In this document: positions 1-8,844 of the stretch, piece by piece
Position numbering within the stretch: position 1 is the stretch's first letter
Layout: every line of letters starts with the position of its first letter
Assembly (NCBI RefSeq): GCF_027944115.1
Contig: NZ_JAPJZI010000002.1
Location: forward strand, 186,001 to 250,000
Direction: 5' to 3'
Source of the DNA: Hoeflea prorocentri
Lineage (GTDB): Bacteria > Pseudomonadota > Alphaproteobacteria > Rhizobiales > Rhizobiaceae
Length of the DNA stretch: 64,000 bases
Program-made: the position numbers and the translations under genes
Notes under the pieces: generated by a model
Seen by the model: the letters and a program-made list of their open reading frames with translations, nothing else
Told to the model about the DNA's origin: nothing
Databases searched by the model: none

Positions 1-157
1 CAAAGAGCGCCGGCTCAGCGAGAACGGGGCGACCCTGGAAGCGCTTGGGACAAGTCTCGGCATTTCCAAGGAACGCGTGCGCCAGATAGAGAACCGTGCG
101 CTGGAGAAGCTCAAGGTTGCTCTTGAGAAGGATTCCCCGGCCATCACCAGCATGTAG
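1..157 (+). CDS. rpoH: RNA polymerase sigma-32 factor RpoH, 3' end (partial)
   Basis: Only the last 51 codons are in the window, read from base 2 to a TAG stop at 155-157. The fragment is a sigma-70 family region 4: a helix-turn-helix whose recognition part reads LGISKERVRQIENRALEKL, which binds the -35 element. The short tail after the helix and the sequence RRLSENGATLEALG before it fit the heat-shock sigma factor RpoH better than RpoD, whose ending differs. The gene enters from the left edge and converges on the minus-strand protease gene, 12 bases away. The family call is secure. The RpoH paralogue (many rhizobia carry two) cannot be decided from the fragment. Confidence 0.8.
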   Translation, partial: KERRLSENGATLEALGTSLGISKERVRQIENRALEKLKVALEKDSPAITSM

Positions 158-178
158 ACCGGAACCGCCCTACCGGTC
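157..178. terminator. Small inverted repeat between convergent rpoH and protease genes
   Basis: GACCGG (157-162) and CCGGTC (173-178) can pair around a 10-base loop. The repeat begins in the rpoH stop codon and overlaps the end of the converging protease gene. There is no clear T-tract, so a terminator role on either strand is only a guess from position. Confidence 0.3.
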
Positions 179-1627
179 GGTCACGATCTTGACATCCTGG
201 CCGACCGACAAGCTGCTGCCCCGTGGCAGTGCATTGAGCAATCTGAACAGTTCCAGGCGCCGATTGGTGCCGCGCATTTTTCCGGCAAGGCTCGTGACGG
301 TATCGCCCGCTTTGACGGTTTCCGTGCGAATGCGCAGCGGTTTCAAAGCGGCAACCTCCGCCAAGGACAGTTTGCGGAACGAATCGCGCACAAGCCGGGC
401 TGTGGTTTCAAGGGATCTGCTCCCCTTCGGCGCAGCGGTCAAAAGCCGATAGATACGGTTTTTGACACGAATAACCGTGACATCGAAATCCCACTTGTCC
501 GCCGAAGCGCGCGCCGTTGCGGCGTCGAGGCCGTTGATTTTCGCCGAACGTACGGTTGAAGGAATAAGCCCGCTCACCCAGCCGCTTGTGATGTAGTTGG
601 TCAGTGCGGTGCGCCGGCGGTCCGTGACACCGTCGAACCGGATGGCCACATCGCCGGGACCGGTGGCCAGGACGGCCTGCGCGGTGTTGTCGATCTGGAA
701 GCCTTCCGGCACGCTGAAGCGGATGCCGAGATTTGGATGCAGGAAGGTCAGGCCTCTGACATAGCCTTCATTCGGGCTATCCCCGTAAAGCAGCCCGTTG
801 ATGCCTTTCAGATACATGTCGCGGTCGCGCGTGCCTGTTCCCGGCGGCCCGAACGCACGGGCATGTCGATTTGCCAGCTCAAGCCTTTTTGGGGCATCGG
901 GGTGGGTGGACAGAAAGTCCAGGCTCTGGTCCGAGGCGTCGGCGTCTCCGGCCCGGAAACGGCTGTAGGCTTCCATGGATTGCAGGAACCGGGCGGCGGC
1001 GTAGGGATCAAAGCCGGCTTCACCAAGCATGCGCACGCCAATGACGTCGGCCTGCAATTCCTGTTGGCGGGAGAAAGCGGCAAGGCGCAGTTTGCTGCGG
1101 GCCGTCACCTGACGCCCGTCGATCTCATCCGACAGGATTTCGTTGGCAACGCGGCCGGCAATCGCCTCGGCTTCCTCGGCACGTTGCCTTTGCAGGCCGT
1201 GATTGGCCGTAACATGGGCCATTTCATGCGCTATGACCGCCGCGACCTCGGAGGAATCATTGGCGAGCGCCAGCAGGCCGCGTGTCACATAGAGGTATCC
1301 GCCCGGCAAGGCGAAGGCATTGACCGATGGCGAGTTGAGGATCGTGATGCGGTAGGTCTGTTTCGGGTTTTCCGAAGCCAGTGTCAGCGCGCCGACGATG
1401 CGGGCAAGCAGCCGCTCGACCTGGGGATCGCTGTATTCACCGCCATAACTTGCCACAATCCGGGGATGTTCGCGGGCGCCAAGGCGGGCACGCGGATCGT
1501 TCTTTTCCAGACGGCCGACCGTTTGCGGGTTGTCGGAAGGACCCACCGGGGAGGAATAGGTTTCATTGAGAAGCGATTGGCAGCCGGCCAGCAACAGGCA
1601 CAGCCCGGCGATGCAGGCGGCCCGCAC
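170..1627 (-). CDS. M48 family zinc metalloprotease, lipoprotein
   Basis: A 485-residue periplasmic protease of the M48 (BepA/YfgC-like) family, expected to act in envelope protein quality control. The N-terminus is a lipoprotein signal with lipobox LLLAGC, so Cys16 would be lipidated. The zinc site HEMAH is at residues 134-138, and the third ligand lies in the ELQAD stretch near residue 190. The C-terminal 50 residues form a LysM-like module (KAGDTVTSLAGKMRG onward) that could bind peptidoglycan. The start is a GTG. The frame stays open about 28 codons upstream, including an arginine-rich stretch (RRQSRGR), but has no usual start codon there, so a non-standard upstream start cannot be fully excluded. 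No partner gene is adjacent. Confidence 0.88.
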   Translation of the reverse strand: MRAACIAGLCLLLAGCQSLLNETYSSPVGPSDNPQTVGRLEKNDPRARLGAREHPRIVASYGGEYSDPQVERLLARIVGALTLASENPKQTYRITILNSPSVNAFALPGGYLYVTRGLLALANDSSEVAAVIAHEMAHVTANHGLQRQRAEEAEAIAGRVANEILSDEIDGRQVTARSKLRLAAFSRQQELQADVIGVRMLGEAGFDPYAAARFLQSMEAYSRFRAGDADASDQSLDFLSTHPDAPKRLELANRHARAFGPPGTGTRDRDMYLKGINGLLYGDSPNEGYVRGLTFLHPNLGIRFSVPEGFQIDNTAQAVLATGPGDVAIRFDGVTDRRRTALTNYITSGWVSGLIPSTVRSAKINGLDAATARASADKWDFDVTVIRVKNRIYRLLTAAPKGSRSLETTARLVRDSFRKLSLAEVAALKPLRIRTETVKAGDTVTSLAGKMRGTNRRLELFRLLNALPRGSSLSVGQDVKIVTDR

Positions 1628-1775
1628 TGCAAGCCGCCCACGCGACTGGCGCCTCGGCGTTGTGCTCGAAGATCCTTCTATTTGAGACAGGTATGCGATC
1701 GGATCAGCGCCTCATGGGTTCATGGAGCATAACCAATGCCCCAATTTGAATGCTGGTGCCATAGTGTCGATACCA

Positions 1776-2492
1776 TCATTCTCCGTGGCCAAGATAGTCG
1801 GACAGTCCGGGAATGTCCTTGCGCTTGAAAAAACCTTCCGCCGGGCCCGCCGCAACGGATTTGCCTGCGTCCAGAAATATGATTTCATCTGCAATGTCGG
1901 CCGCCTCTTGCGGCTGGTGGGTAACAATCAAAACGGTCATCCCGGTTTCGATCTGCAATTGTTTCACCAATAGCAGCATATCGCGGCGTAATCGAGGCCC
2001 GAGCGCGGCAAAAGGTTCGTCCAGCAGGAGCACAGGCCGACGCCTGACGAGCGCCCGCGCAATGGCGACCCGCTGGCGTTCTCCGCCGGACAAGGTGCCG
2101 GGCATGCGCCGTTCGAAACCGGTCAGTCCGACACGCTCCAGCGCAGCGGAGACGGTTGCCAGATCACCCGTGTCAGCCGATAGCCGCGGTCTGATCCCCA
2201 AAAGGACATTGGTGGCGATATCGAGGTGGGAAAAAAGGTTGTTTTCCTGAAAGACCATCGAGACGGGACGGTCCGCCGGATCGGTTTTCGACATATCGGC
2301 TTCGCCGATGCGTATCGCGCCTTCTTCAATACGCTCAAAACCGGCAATGAGATTGAGAAGCGTTGTCTTGCCGGCGCCGGACGGCCCTATGAGCGCGGCA
2401 ATTTTTCCAGGCGCGATGTCGGCGTCGAAAACCATGCGATGTCCGTCGCGTTCCAGCGTTGCTGCCTTCAGGGATACGGACTGCCCGATCAT
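1776..2492 (-). CDS. thiQ: Thiamine ABC transporter ATP-binding protein ThiQ
   Basis: The ATPase of the thiamine/TPP importer ThiBPQ. From the chosen ATG the protein has 238 residues. Walker A GPSGAGKT is at about residues 36-43, the signature is LSGGERQRVA, and Walker B is LLLDEPFAALGP, followed by the switch histidine in VTHQPQEA. A longer frame (to 2552) exists, but the ATG at 2492 overlaps the thiP stop as ATGA, which indicates translational coupling and fits the usual family N-terminus. Last gene of the thiB-thiP-thiQ operon. Its expression should follow the TPP riboswitch in front of thiB. Confidence 0.93.
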   Translation of the reverse strand: MIGQSVSLKAATLERDGHRMVFDADIAPGKIAALIGPSGAGKTTLLNLIAGFERIEEGAIRIGEADMSKTDPADRPVSMVFQENNLFSHLDIATNVLLGIRPRLSADTGDLATVSAALERVGLTGFERRMPGTLSGGERQRVAIARALVRRRPVLLLDEPFAALGPRLRRDMLLLVKQLQIETGMTVLIVTHQPQEAADIADEIIFLDAGKSVAAGPAEGFFKRKDIPGLSDYLGHGE

Positions 2493-4120
2493 AGTTCGGA
2501 CCCGTGGCTGTTCGTGCGCCCGCGGTCTGCAAGGATCATGAGGACAAGGCACACAAGACCGAGCAGGAGCGCCAGCCCCGCCGCATCGCTTGTGCGGTAG
2601 CTGCCCATACGCTGGAGCAAAAGATAGGGAAGGGTAATGACATCCTGGCTGCCGAACAGCGCGATCGCTCCCAGATCGCCGAGCGACAGGGCCATGGCGA
2701 AGGCCATTGCCAGAAGCAGAGATCGGCGCAGGCCCGGCCAGTCGACAAGAACGAGACGGTTGATCCCGGCAATACCGAGTGATTGCACCAGTTTTGCGGT
2801 ACGCGCCATATGTGTGGTGTGAGCGGGTTCAAGCACCCGCATGACAAATGGCAGGGCCATGAGGGCATTGACGGCAATGACAATCACCGGCGCCATCGCA
2901 AAGACATCGACATGGCTGCGCAACAGGACAAACCAGCCGGCGCCCAGAACGATCGGCGGAACAAGAAGAACAAGGCTGGATGCACCGGTTGTTGAAAAAC
3001 GGAACAGGCGCGCCCAGGCATGCCGGGATGCAAATGGCAGCGCCGCATAGCGCGCCCGTATCAGGCAAAGGCCCATGGTAATCGAGATAAGGGCCGCGGC
3101 AAGTGCAATCGCCAGGCTGGTCGCGATGGCGCGCCAGACGATTGCCTCGTTCAGCAGCTGGGTGAAATCGGCCAGCAGTCCCGAGACAGCGACAGATACC
3201 AGGGGCGACAAGAGAAACAATGCCGATACGCAGATCAGGGAAAAATCGGTGATCAAAGAGGCTGAACCCTTCGCGGGGAAACGCTGCGACGCCTGACCGG
3301 AGGTTCCGCCTTCGCTCGGGGAGCCGCCCATCAATGCGAGCATTGCCAACAAAACCGAAGTCAGGGTGAGCTGGATGAGCGCGAGTGCGACGGCGCGTTG
3401 CGGATCGAAATCAAACCGCAGCGCCTGATAGATCGCCACTTCGATGGTGGTGGCGGCCGGTCCGCCGCCGAGCAGCAGCACCAAGGTAAAGCTGGTGACA
3501 CAAAGCATGAAGATAAGGCCGCAAACCGGCGCAAGGTTGCTGCGCATGAAAGGCCACTCTATCAGCCGAAAAACCGTCCAGGAACCAAGGCCAAGCTGGC
3601 TGGCATTGCGCCAGTATTCCGGCGGCACACGGTCGAGCTGGGCAAGAAGCAGGCGTGTTGCGAGCGGCATGTTGAAAAAGACATGGGCAATCAATATGCC
3701 GGCTAGCCCGTAGATCGATACCGGCTCGGACATGCCGGCAGACAGCAGCGCCGAGTTGATAATGCCCTGCCGGCCCCAGATCTCGATGATGCCAAGTGCC
3801 GCAACGATGGGTGGAAGGCCGATTGGCACGGCCAGCAGACGCACCAGCCAGCGGCGACCGGGAAAGCTTTGTCGGCGGGCAAGGGCGCGGGCCAGCGGGA
3901 TTGCCAGGCCGACGGACAGCACAGTCGACAGGCATGCCTGAAGAAGCGTGAATTGGGTGACCTTCCAGATATAGCTGCTAAACAGGGCGCTGCCCGTGGT
4001 TTCGAAGGTCGCGGCAGCGCCCATAAGAGCCAGTACGGCGGCGCCGATCACTCCGGCCATGACGCAAAGCACGAATATGCCTGCGCCTATCCCGGTGACC
4101 GTTTGCCGCCTGCCCAGCAT
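2489..4120 (-). CDS. thiP: Thiamine ABC transporter permease ThiP
   Basis: A 543-residue inner-membrane permease with two tandem binding-protein-dependent transport domains, as is normal for ThiP, which carries both halves of the channel in one chain. Each half shows an EAA-like loop that docks on ThiQ: one near residues 171-190 (RNASQLGLGSWTVFRLIEWP) and one near 442-463 (AKLVQSLGIAGINRLVLVDW). About twelve hydrophobic segments are visible. It starts 7 bases after thiB and overlaps thiQ by four bases, so the three genes are one transcript. Family assignment is firm from size, duplication and gene order. Confidence 0.92.
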   Translation of the reverse strand: MLGRRQTVTGIGAGIFVLCVMAGVIGAAVLALMGAAATFETTGSALFSSYIWKVTQFTLLQACLSTVLSVGLAIPLARALARRQSFPGRRWLVRLLAVPIGLPPIVAALGIIEIWGRQGIINSALLSAGMSEPVSIYGLAGILIAHVFFNMPLATRLLLAQLDRVPPEYWRNASQLGLGSWTVFRLIEWPFMRSNLAPVCGLIFMLCVTSFTLVLLLGGGPAATTIEVAIYQALRFDFDPQRAVALALIQLTLTSVLLAMLALMGGSPSEGGTSGQASQRFPAKGSASLITDFSLICVSALFLLSPLVSVAVSGLLADFTQLLNEAIVWRAIATSLAIALAAALISITMGLCLIRARYAALPFASRHAWARLFRFSTTGASSLVLLVPPIVLGAGWFVLLRSHVDVFAMAPVIVIAVNALMALPFVMRVLEPAHTTHMARTAKLVQSLGIAGINRLVLVDWPGLRRSLLLAMAFAMALSLGDLGAIALFGSQDVITLPYLLLQRMGSYRTSDAAGLALLLGLVCLVLMILADRGRTNSHGSEL

Positions 4121-4127
4121 GGTTCGG

Positions 4128-5144
4128 TCAGTCGCTCATGACGGCGAGCCATTCATCGACCCAGGCCTTGCGGTTTTGCGAGACTTCCTCGGAAGAAAAG
4201 AGCAGCGTCTTTCCCGGCTTCACCAGTTCCTCAAATGCAGCGGGAAGAGGCTCGGACAGTTTGCCTGCCGGATACATCCAGTTGGTTGTCGGAATGGCGT
4301 TCTGGAAACCGGGTCCGGTCATGAATGCAAGGAATTCACGGGCCAGGTCTTTTTGCTGTGACGATTTGACCAGACCGGCCACCTCGATCTGCATGTAGTG
4401 CCCCTCGTTGAAACGGGCCGCCTGATAGCGGTCGCTTTCCTCCGCGATCATGTGGTAGGCGGGCGACGTCGTATAGGACAGGACCATCGGCACTTCGCCG
4501 TTGGTGAAGAGGCCATAGGCTTCCGACCAGCCCGGCGTAACCGTCAAAACACGGTCTTTGAATGTCTCCCACGCCTTGGGCGCGTCGTCTCCATAGACCG
4601 ATTTCATCCACAAAAGCAGGCCGAGCCCCGGTGTCGAGGTGCGCGGGTCCTGGATGGCGATCTTGAGCGCCGGATCGCCTTCGACAAGCGCCTTCAGGCT
4701 TGCGGGCGGCGTTTCGATCGCTTCGGTATCGTAGACGACGGCAAAATAACCGAAGTCATAGGGAACAAAGACATCGTCGGACCAGCTGCCCGGCACATCG
4801 ACATTCGATTGATCGATACCGCTGGGCTCGAAGAGGCCGGTTTCCTTGGCTTCGGTGACAAGGTTGGTATCGAGGCCGAGCACGATGTCGGCTTTTGTGC
4901 CTTCGCCTTCAAGCTTGAGCCGGTTGAGCAGGGCAACGCCGTCGGCAATGCCGACCCAGTTGAGTGTGCAGTTGCAGTTTTCTTCAAAGGCCTTCTTGAC
5001 CACCGGCCCCGGTCCCCATTCGGCAACGAAACTGTCATAAGTGTAGACGGTCAATTCGCGGTCGTTCGCCATGGCCGCTGGTGCGAGGACCAGGCCGGCC
5101 GCGAGTGACAAGGCTGCGGACAAAATACGGGTCTTTACGGGCAT
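4128..5144 (-). CDS. thiB: Thiamine ABC transporter substrate-binding protein ThiB
   Basis: The periplasmic thiamine/TMP/TPP-binding protein, 338 residues. A signal peptide ([20 protein letters not shown], then cleavage about after AMA) precedes the mature [10 protein letters not shown] start typical of the family. The chosen ATG at 5144 is preceded by a strong ribosome binding site (GAAGGAGG at 5150-5157). The upstream in-frame ATG at 5159 lies before that site and is not used. First gene of thiBPQ, directly downstream of a TPP riboswitch, which itself supports the thiamine assignment over the related iron and putrescine binding proteins. Confidence 0.93.
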   Translation of the reverse strand: MPVKTRILSAALSLAAGLVLAPAAMANDRELTVYTYDSFVAEWGPGPVVKKAFEENCNCTLNWVGIADGVALLNRLKLEGEGTKADIVLGLDTNLVTEAKETGLFEPSGIDQSNVDVPGSWSDDVFVPYDFGYFAVVYDTEAIETPPASLKALVEGDPALKIAIQDPRTSTPGLGLLLWMKSVYGDDAPKAWETFKDRVLTVTPGWSEAYGLFTNGEVPMVLSYTTSPAYHMIAEESDRYQAARFNEGHYMQIEVAGLVKSSQQKDLAREFLAFMTGPGFQNAIPTTNWMYPAGKLSEPLPAAFEELVKPGKTLLFSSEEVSQNRKAWVDEWLAVMSD

Positions 5145-5192
5145 ATGCGCCTCCTTCATCTGTGTTTGCGGGAAAAAGGCGCTTTGATGCGT

Positions 5193-5282
5193 CTAATCCC
5201 TCCGCCGGTACAAGCCGGATCAGGTTCTTCGGGTTGGCTTTCAGCCTCTCAGCAAACCGCAGCCGCGGTCGGCACCCCGTTA
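5193..5282 (-). promoter_or_regulatory. TPP riboswitch (THI element) controlling thiBPQ
   Basis: Read on the minus strand, all conserved blocks of the TPP aptamer are present in order: GGGGTGCCGACCGCGGCT, CTGAGAGGCTGAAA, ACCCGAAGAACCTGATCCGG and GGCGGAGGGATTAG. Between aptamer and start codon, GCGCCTTTTTC (5182-5172) can pair over eleven positions, two of them G-U, with the ribosome binding region GAAGGAGGCGC (5157-5147). The likely mechanism is therefore masking of the Shine-Dalgarno sequence when TPP is bound, switching thiBPQ translation off. The aptamer is certain. The switching model is inferred from the pairing. Confidence 0.95.
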
Positions 5283-5353
5283 GAGCAAGAACCGTCATAG
5301 TCCGGCTTATCGGCGCTGGCAAGTGCGGCAAAAGCTGCTATGTGCATCGGTCA

Positions 5354-6007
5354 ATGACGCAGAAGACGACATTTTTGATCCTGCTGGGCGGCAGCCTTGA
5401 GAAGACGGCGCGTCTGCGCGGCCAGATTGACGGCGCACGGGTGATCGCCGCCGATGGCGGCATGTTTCATGCCCACGACCTTTCAGTGCAACCGGAATTG
5501 TGGGTCGGTGATTTTGATTCCTCGCCCGCATCCCTGCAGCAAAACTGGCCTGGAACGCCGCGAAAGGACTTTCCGGCGGAAAAGAATGCCACCGACGGCG
5601 AAATCGCCGTTGACGAGGCACTCGCGCTCGGCGCCAACAGGATCATTCTGGCCGGCGCGCTCGGCGGTGAGCGCAGCGATCATGCCTTCTTCCATATGGC
5701 TCTGGCCTGCCGGTTGAAATCGGAAGGCACCGATGTGCTGCTGACATCCGGCGTTGAAGAAGGTTGGACGCTTGGTCCGGGCAGCCAGACAATCGACCTG
5801 CCGCCAGCCTCGATGTTCTCGATCCTCAACTTTTCCGATGTCTCTTCACTTGATGTAGAGGGGGTGCGCTATCCGCTGAAAGAGTTCCATCTGCCGTTCG
5901 GATCTTCGCGCACGATCTCCAATGTTACCGAGGGGCCGGTATCGGTTCGCCTTGGCTCGGGCACTGCACTGCTGCTTGCCCGGCCATTCGATCTGTCAGG
6001 CACCTGA
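5354..6007 (+). CDS. thiN: Thiamine pyrophosphokinase (thiamine diphosphokinase)
   Basis: Transfers pyrophosphate from ATP to thiamine to make TPP, 217 residues. The signature blocks of the family are visible: ADGG near the N-terminus, the metal-binding GDFDSS, NATDGEIAVDEAL and GGERSDH. The frame extends upstream through the riboswitch region, but the ATG at 5354 (MTQKTTFLILLGGS) is where family similarity starts, so I use it. It is transcribed away from thiB. The two units together give thiamine salvage: import by ThiBPQ and direct pyrophosphorylation by this enzyme. It is followed after 3 bases by the ABC-F gene, so the two are probably co-transcribed. Confidence 0.9.
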   Translation: MTQKTTFLILLGGSLEKTARLRGQIDGARVIAADGGMFHAHDLSVQPELWVGDFDSSPASLQQNWPGTPRKDFPAEKNATDGEIAVDEALALGANRIILAGALGGERSDHAFFHMALACRLKSEGTDVLLTSGVEEGWTLGPGSQTIDLPPASMFSILNFSDVSSLDVEGVRYPLKEFHLPFGSSRTISNVTEGPVSVRLGSGTALLLARPFDLSGT

Positions 6008-6010
6008 AGC

Positions 6011-7837
6011 ATGGCGCCGCCGATCCTCAAACTCGACGGGATTGAGCTGACCTTCGGCGGTACGCCGCTGCTGGCCGGCGCGAATCTGCAGATTCTTCCC
6101 GGAGATCGTATTTGCCTTGTCGGCCGCAACGGATCGGGCAAGTCGACATTAATGAAGATTGCCGCCGGCATGGTCGAGCCGCAATCGGGCGAGGTGTTCA
6201 GGCATCCTTCCGCAACGGTCCGCTATCTGGAACAGGCGCCGGATTTTGACGTGTTCAAGAGCGTGCGAGACTATGCCGAAGCCGGCCTTGGGCCAGGTGA
6301 CGATCCGCATCGTGTCAGCTATCTGCTGGAACATCTCGGGCTCTCCGGCGATGAAGATCCTCAAAGGCTTTCCGGCGGCGAGGCGCGCCGTGCCGCTCTT
6401 GCCCGGGTGCTCGCTCCCGAGCCGGATATTCTCTTGCTGGATGAGCCGACCAATCATCTCGACCTTCCGGCGATCGAATGGCTCGAGGGAGAGTTGAAGC
6501 GAAGCCGCAGCGCATTGGTATTGATCTCCCACGACCGGCGGTTCCTTGAAAATGTGTCCCGCGCAACCGTTTGGCTGGACCGGGGTCAAACCCGCCGTCT
6601 CGACGAAGGATTTGGCGCCTTTGAGGCCTGGCGCGACCAGGTGCTGGAGGAAGAGGAGCGGGATCAGCACAAGCTTGGCCGTGCGATCGTGCGGGAGGAA
6701 CACTGGCTGCGTTACGGTGTGACGGCGCGACGCAAGCGCAATGTCAGGCGTCTTTCCGAATTGAAGGATATGCGTTCCCGTCTGCGTGCGCACCGTGGTC
6801 CGGTGGGTGGCATCGATGCGAGTGCGGCGGCGGCGCGAGAATCCGGAAAGCTGGTTGTCGAGGCCGAAGGCATCGGCAAGGCGTTCGGCGGACGGGAGAT
6901 TGTCACCGACTTTTCCATCCGCATTGCCCGGGGCGACCGTATCGGCCTCGTGGGACCAAACGGGGCGGGAAAAACGACGCTCCTGAAGCTTTTGACCGGT
7001 GGGCTTGCACCCGACAGCGGTCATATGCGGCTCGGTGCCAATCTCGAAATCTCCACACTTGATCAAAAACGCACCGAGCTGGACCCGAACGAAACGCTGG
7101 AGCATTTCCTGACCGGGGGTCGTGGCAACTCACTGGAAGTCGATGGGCGCCAGCGTCATGTCACCGGCTATATGAAGGATTTCCTGTTTCAGCCCGAACA
7201 GGCGCGCACGCCAATCCGTGAGCTTTCCGGCGGCGAAAGGGCGCGCCTGATCCTGGCGCGCAATCTTGCAAAACCCAGCAATTTCATTGTTCTGGACGAG
7301 CCGACCAACGATCTCGACATGGAGACGCTCGATCTGCTGCAGGAAATCGTCTCGTCCTTTTCCGGCACCGTCATTCTGGTAAGCCATGACCGTGATTTTC
7401 TCGATCGCACCGTGACCTCCGTCATTGCACCGCGCAATCCGGCCACGCCCGATGGGCAGTGGATCATCTATGCGGGCGGTTACAGCGATATGCTGGCCCA
7501 GCGCGGCGCGGATGAAGCCGCCCCAAAGGCCAGGGCGAAGGGGGGAGGATCTGTGCAAGGGCCGAAGCCTGAGCGGAGCGCGGACAAGAAAGCCAAGCTC
7601 TCCTACAAGCAGAAATTCGCGCTGGAAACGCTTCCGCAAAAGATCGAGGAGGCGCAGGGGCGTGTTGAGGAACTGGAGGCCGGCATGGCCGACCCGGATC
7701 TGTTCTCGCGCAATCCGGATGCGTTCAACCGTTTTGCCGCAGAGCTTTCGGCACTGCAGGACGGCATTGCAGCCATGGAAGAGGAATGGCTGGAGCTCGA
7801 AATGTTGCGCGAAACGCTTGAAAAGGGTGCTTCCTAA
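6011..7837 (+). CDS. uup: ABC-F family ATPase, Uup type
   Basis: A 608-residue soluble ABC-F protein with two nucleotide-binding domains and no membrane segment. The first Walker A is GRNGSGKST (about residues 38-46) with signature LSGGEARRAALARVL and LLLDEPTNHLDL. The second Walker A is GPNGAGKTT with signature LSGGERARLILARNL and VLDEPTNDLDM. The C-terminal 80 residues are charged and heptad-like, matching the coiled-coil DNA/ribosome-binding tail of Uup. ABC-F proteins act on the ribosome. Uup has been linked to resolving stalled ribosomes and transposon excision in E. coli. No antibiotic-resistance role is implied. Confidence 0.88.
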   Translation: MAPPILKLDGIELTFGGTPLLAGANLQILPGDRICLVGRNGSGKSTLMKIAAGMVEPQSGEVFRHPSATVRYLEQAPDFDVFKSVRDYAEAGLGPGDDPHRVSYLLEHLGLSGDEDPQRLSGGEARRAALARVLAPEPDILLLDEPTNHLDLPAIEWLEGELKRSRSALVLISHDRRFLENVSRATVWLDRGQTRRLDEGFGAFEAWRDQVLEEEERDQHKLGRAIVREEHWLRYGVTARRKRNVRRLSELKDMRSRLRAHRGPVGGIDASAAAARESGKLVVEAEGIGKAFGGREIVTDFSIRIARGDRIGLVGPNGAGKTTLLKLLTGGLAPDSGHMRLGANLEISTLDQKRTELDPNETLEHFLTGGRGNSLEVDGRQRHVTGYMKDFLFQPEQARTPIRELSGGERARLILARNLAKPSNFIVLDEPTNDLDMETLDLLQEIVSSFSGTVILVSHDRDFLDRTVTSVIAPRNPATPDGQWIIYAGGYSDMLAQRGADEAAPKARAKGGGSVQGPKPERSADKKAKLSYKQKFALETLPQKIEEAQGRVEELEAGMADPDLFSRNPDAFNRFAAELSALQDGIAAMEEEWLELEMLRETLEKGAS

Positions 7838-7941
7838 TCCAGATTCTGCGTTTTCCGGAGCCATGGCGGCCGGCTGAAACCGGACAAGTGTTTGCATTTG
7901 GGTAAAACATGCCTAATGTCCCGGCGCAAAACAGATGAGAG

Positions 7942-8793
7942 ATGAAGACCATGCGGTTTGAAGGCACAAGCGCCTATATTGCGGAGAAGGACCTCAAGGT
8001 TGCGGTCAACGCGGCCATTACCCTTGAGCGGCCTCTGCTGGTCAAGGGCGAGCCGGGCACGGGCAAAACCGAACTGGCCAAGCAGGTGGCTTCGGCCCTC
8101 GATCTCGACCTGATCGAGTGGCACATCAAATCGACGACCAAGGCGCAGCAGGGTCTTTACGAATATGATGCGGTCTCGCGTCTGAGAGACAGTCAGCTCG
8201 GCGACGACCGGGTCAATGATGTGCGCAACTACATCAAGCGCGGCAAGCTTTGGGACGCGTTCGCGACCGACAAGAAGGTCGTGCTTCTGATCGACGAAAT
8301 CGACAAGGCCGATATCGAGTTCCCGAACGACCTTCTGCAGGAACTCGACAAGATGGAGTTCTTTGTCTACGAGACCGGCGAGACGGTTCGTGCCAAGCAA
8401 CGGCCGGTCGTGATCATTACGTCAAACAATGAGAAAGAACTGCCGGACGCATTTTTGCGCCGTTGTTTTTTCCATTACATCAAGTTTCCGGATGCGCAGA
8501 CGCTGCAGCAGATCGTCGACGTACATTACCCGGGCATCAAGCAGGAGCTTGTGAGCGCGGCCCTTTCCCAGTTCTACGAGGTTCGCGATGTGCCCGGGCT
8601 GAAGAAGAAGCCGTCCACCTCCGAGGCTCTCGACTGGATCAGGCTGCTGGTTTCCGACGATATCGAGCCGGGCGATCTTCGCGGCAGCGTCAAGAACGCC
8701 CTGCCCCGGCTGCACGGGGCGCTTTTGAAAAACGAACAGGACGTACATCTGTTTGAACGCCTGGCGTTCATGTCGCGGCGCGACGGCGCCTAG
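7942..8793 (+). CDS. MoxR-family AAA+ ATPase
   Basis: A 283-residue AAA+ protein: Walker A GEPGTGKTEL, Walker B VVLLIDEIDKAD, sensor 1 at VVIITSNNEKELPDAFLRR and an arginine-rich sensor 2 region near the end. MoxR ATPases work with von Willebrand A proteins as chaperone pairs that insert metals or assemble complexes. Its expected partner is present but is not adjacent: the VWA gene at 9799 lies on the far side of metAA, same strand. ATG at 7942 has a GATGAGAG ribosome site; an internal ATG three codons later is also possible. The substrate of the pair is unknown. Confidence 0.88.
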   Translation: MKTMRFEGTSAYIAEKDLKVAVNAAITLERPLLVKGEPGTGKTELAKQVASALDLDLIEWHIKSTTKAQQGLYEYDAVSRLRDSQLGDDRVNDVRNYIKRGKLWDAFATDKKVVLLIDEIDKADIEFPNDLLQELDKMEFFVYETGETVRAKQRPVVIITSNNEKELPDAFLRRCFFHYIKFPDAQTLQQIVDVHYPGIKQELVSAALSQFYEVRDVPGLKKKPSTSEALDWIRLLVSDDIEPGDLRGSVKNALPRLHGALLKNEQDVHLFERLAFMSRRDGA

Positions 8794-8844
8794 TAGAAGA
8801 CGTAAACGCACCCTTTCGTTTTCAAGACAAAGATCGACAGTTCC

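Noticed and set aside
737-1732. Long plus-strand open frame over the protease gene
   Set aside because: It is antisense to a clear M48 protease with signal peptide and zinc motif; its translation has no domain-like features and reflects the GC-rich codon bias.
8794-8844. SAM-II riboswitch before metAA
   Set aside because: Such elements are frequent before alphaproteobacterial metA, but only 51 bases separate the genes and the conserved SAM-II blocks are absent.
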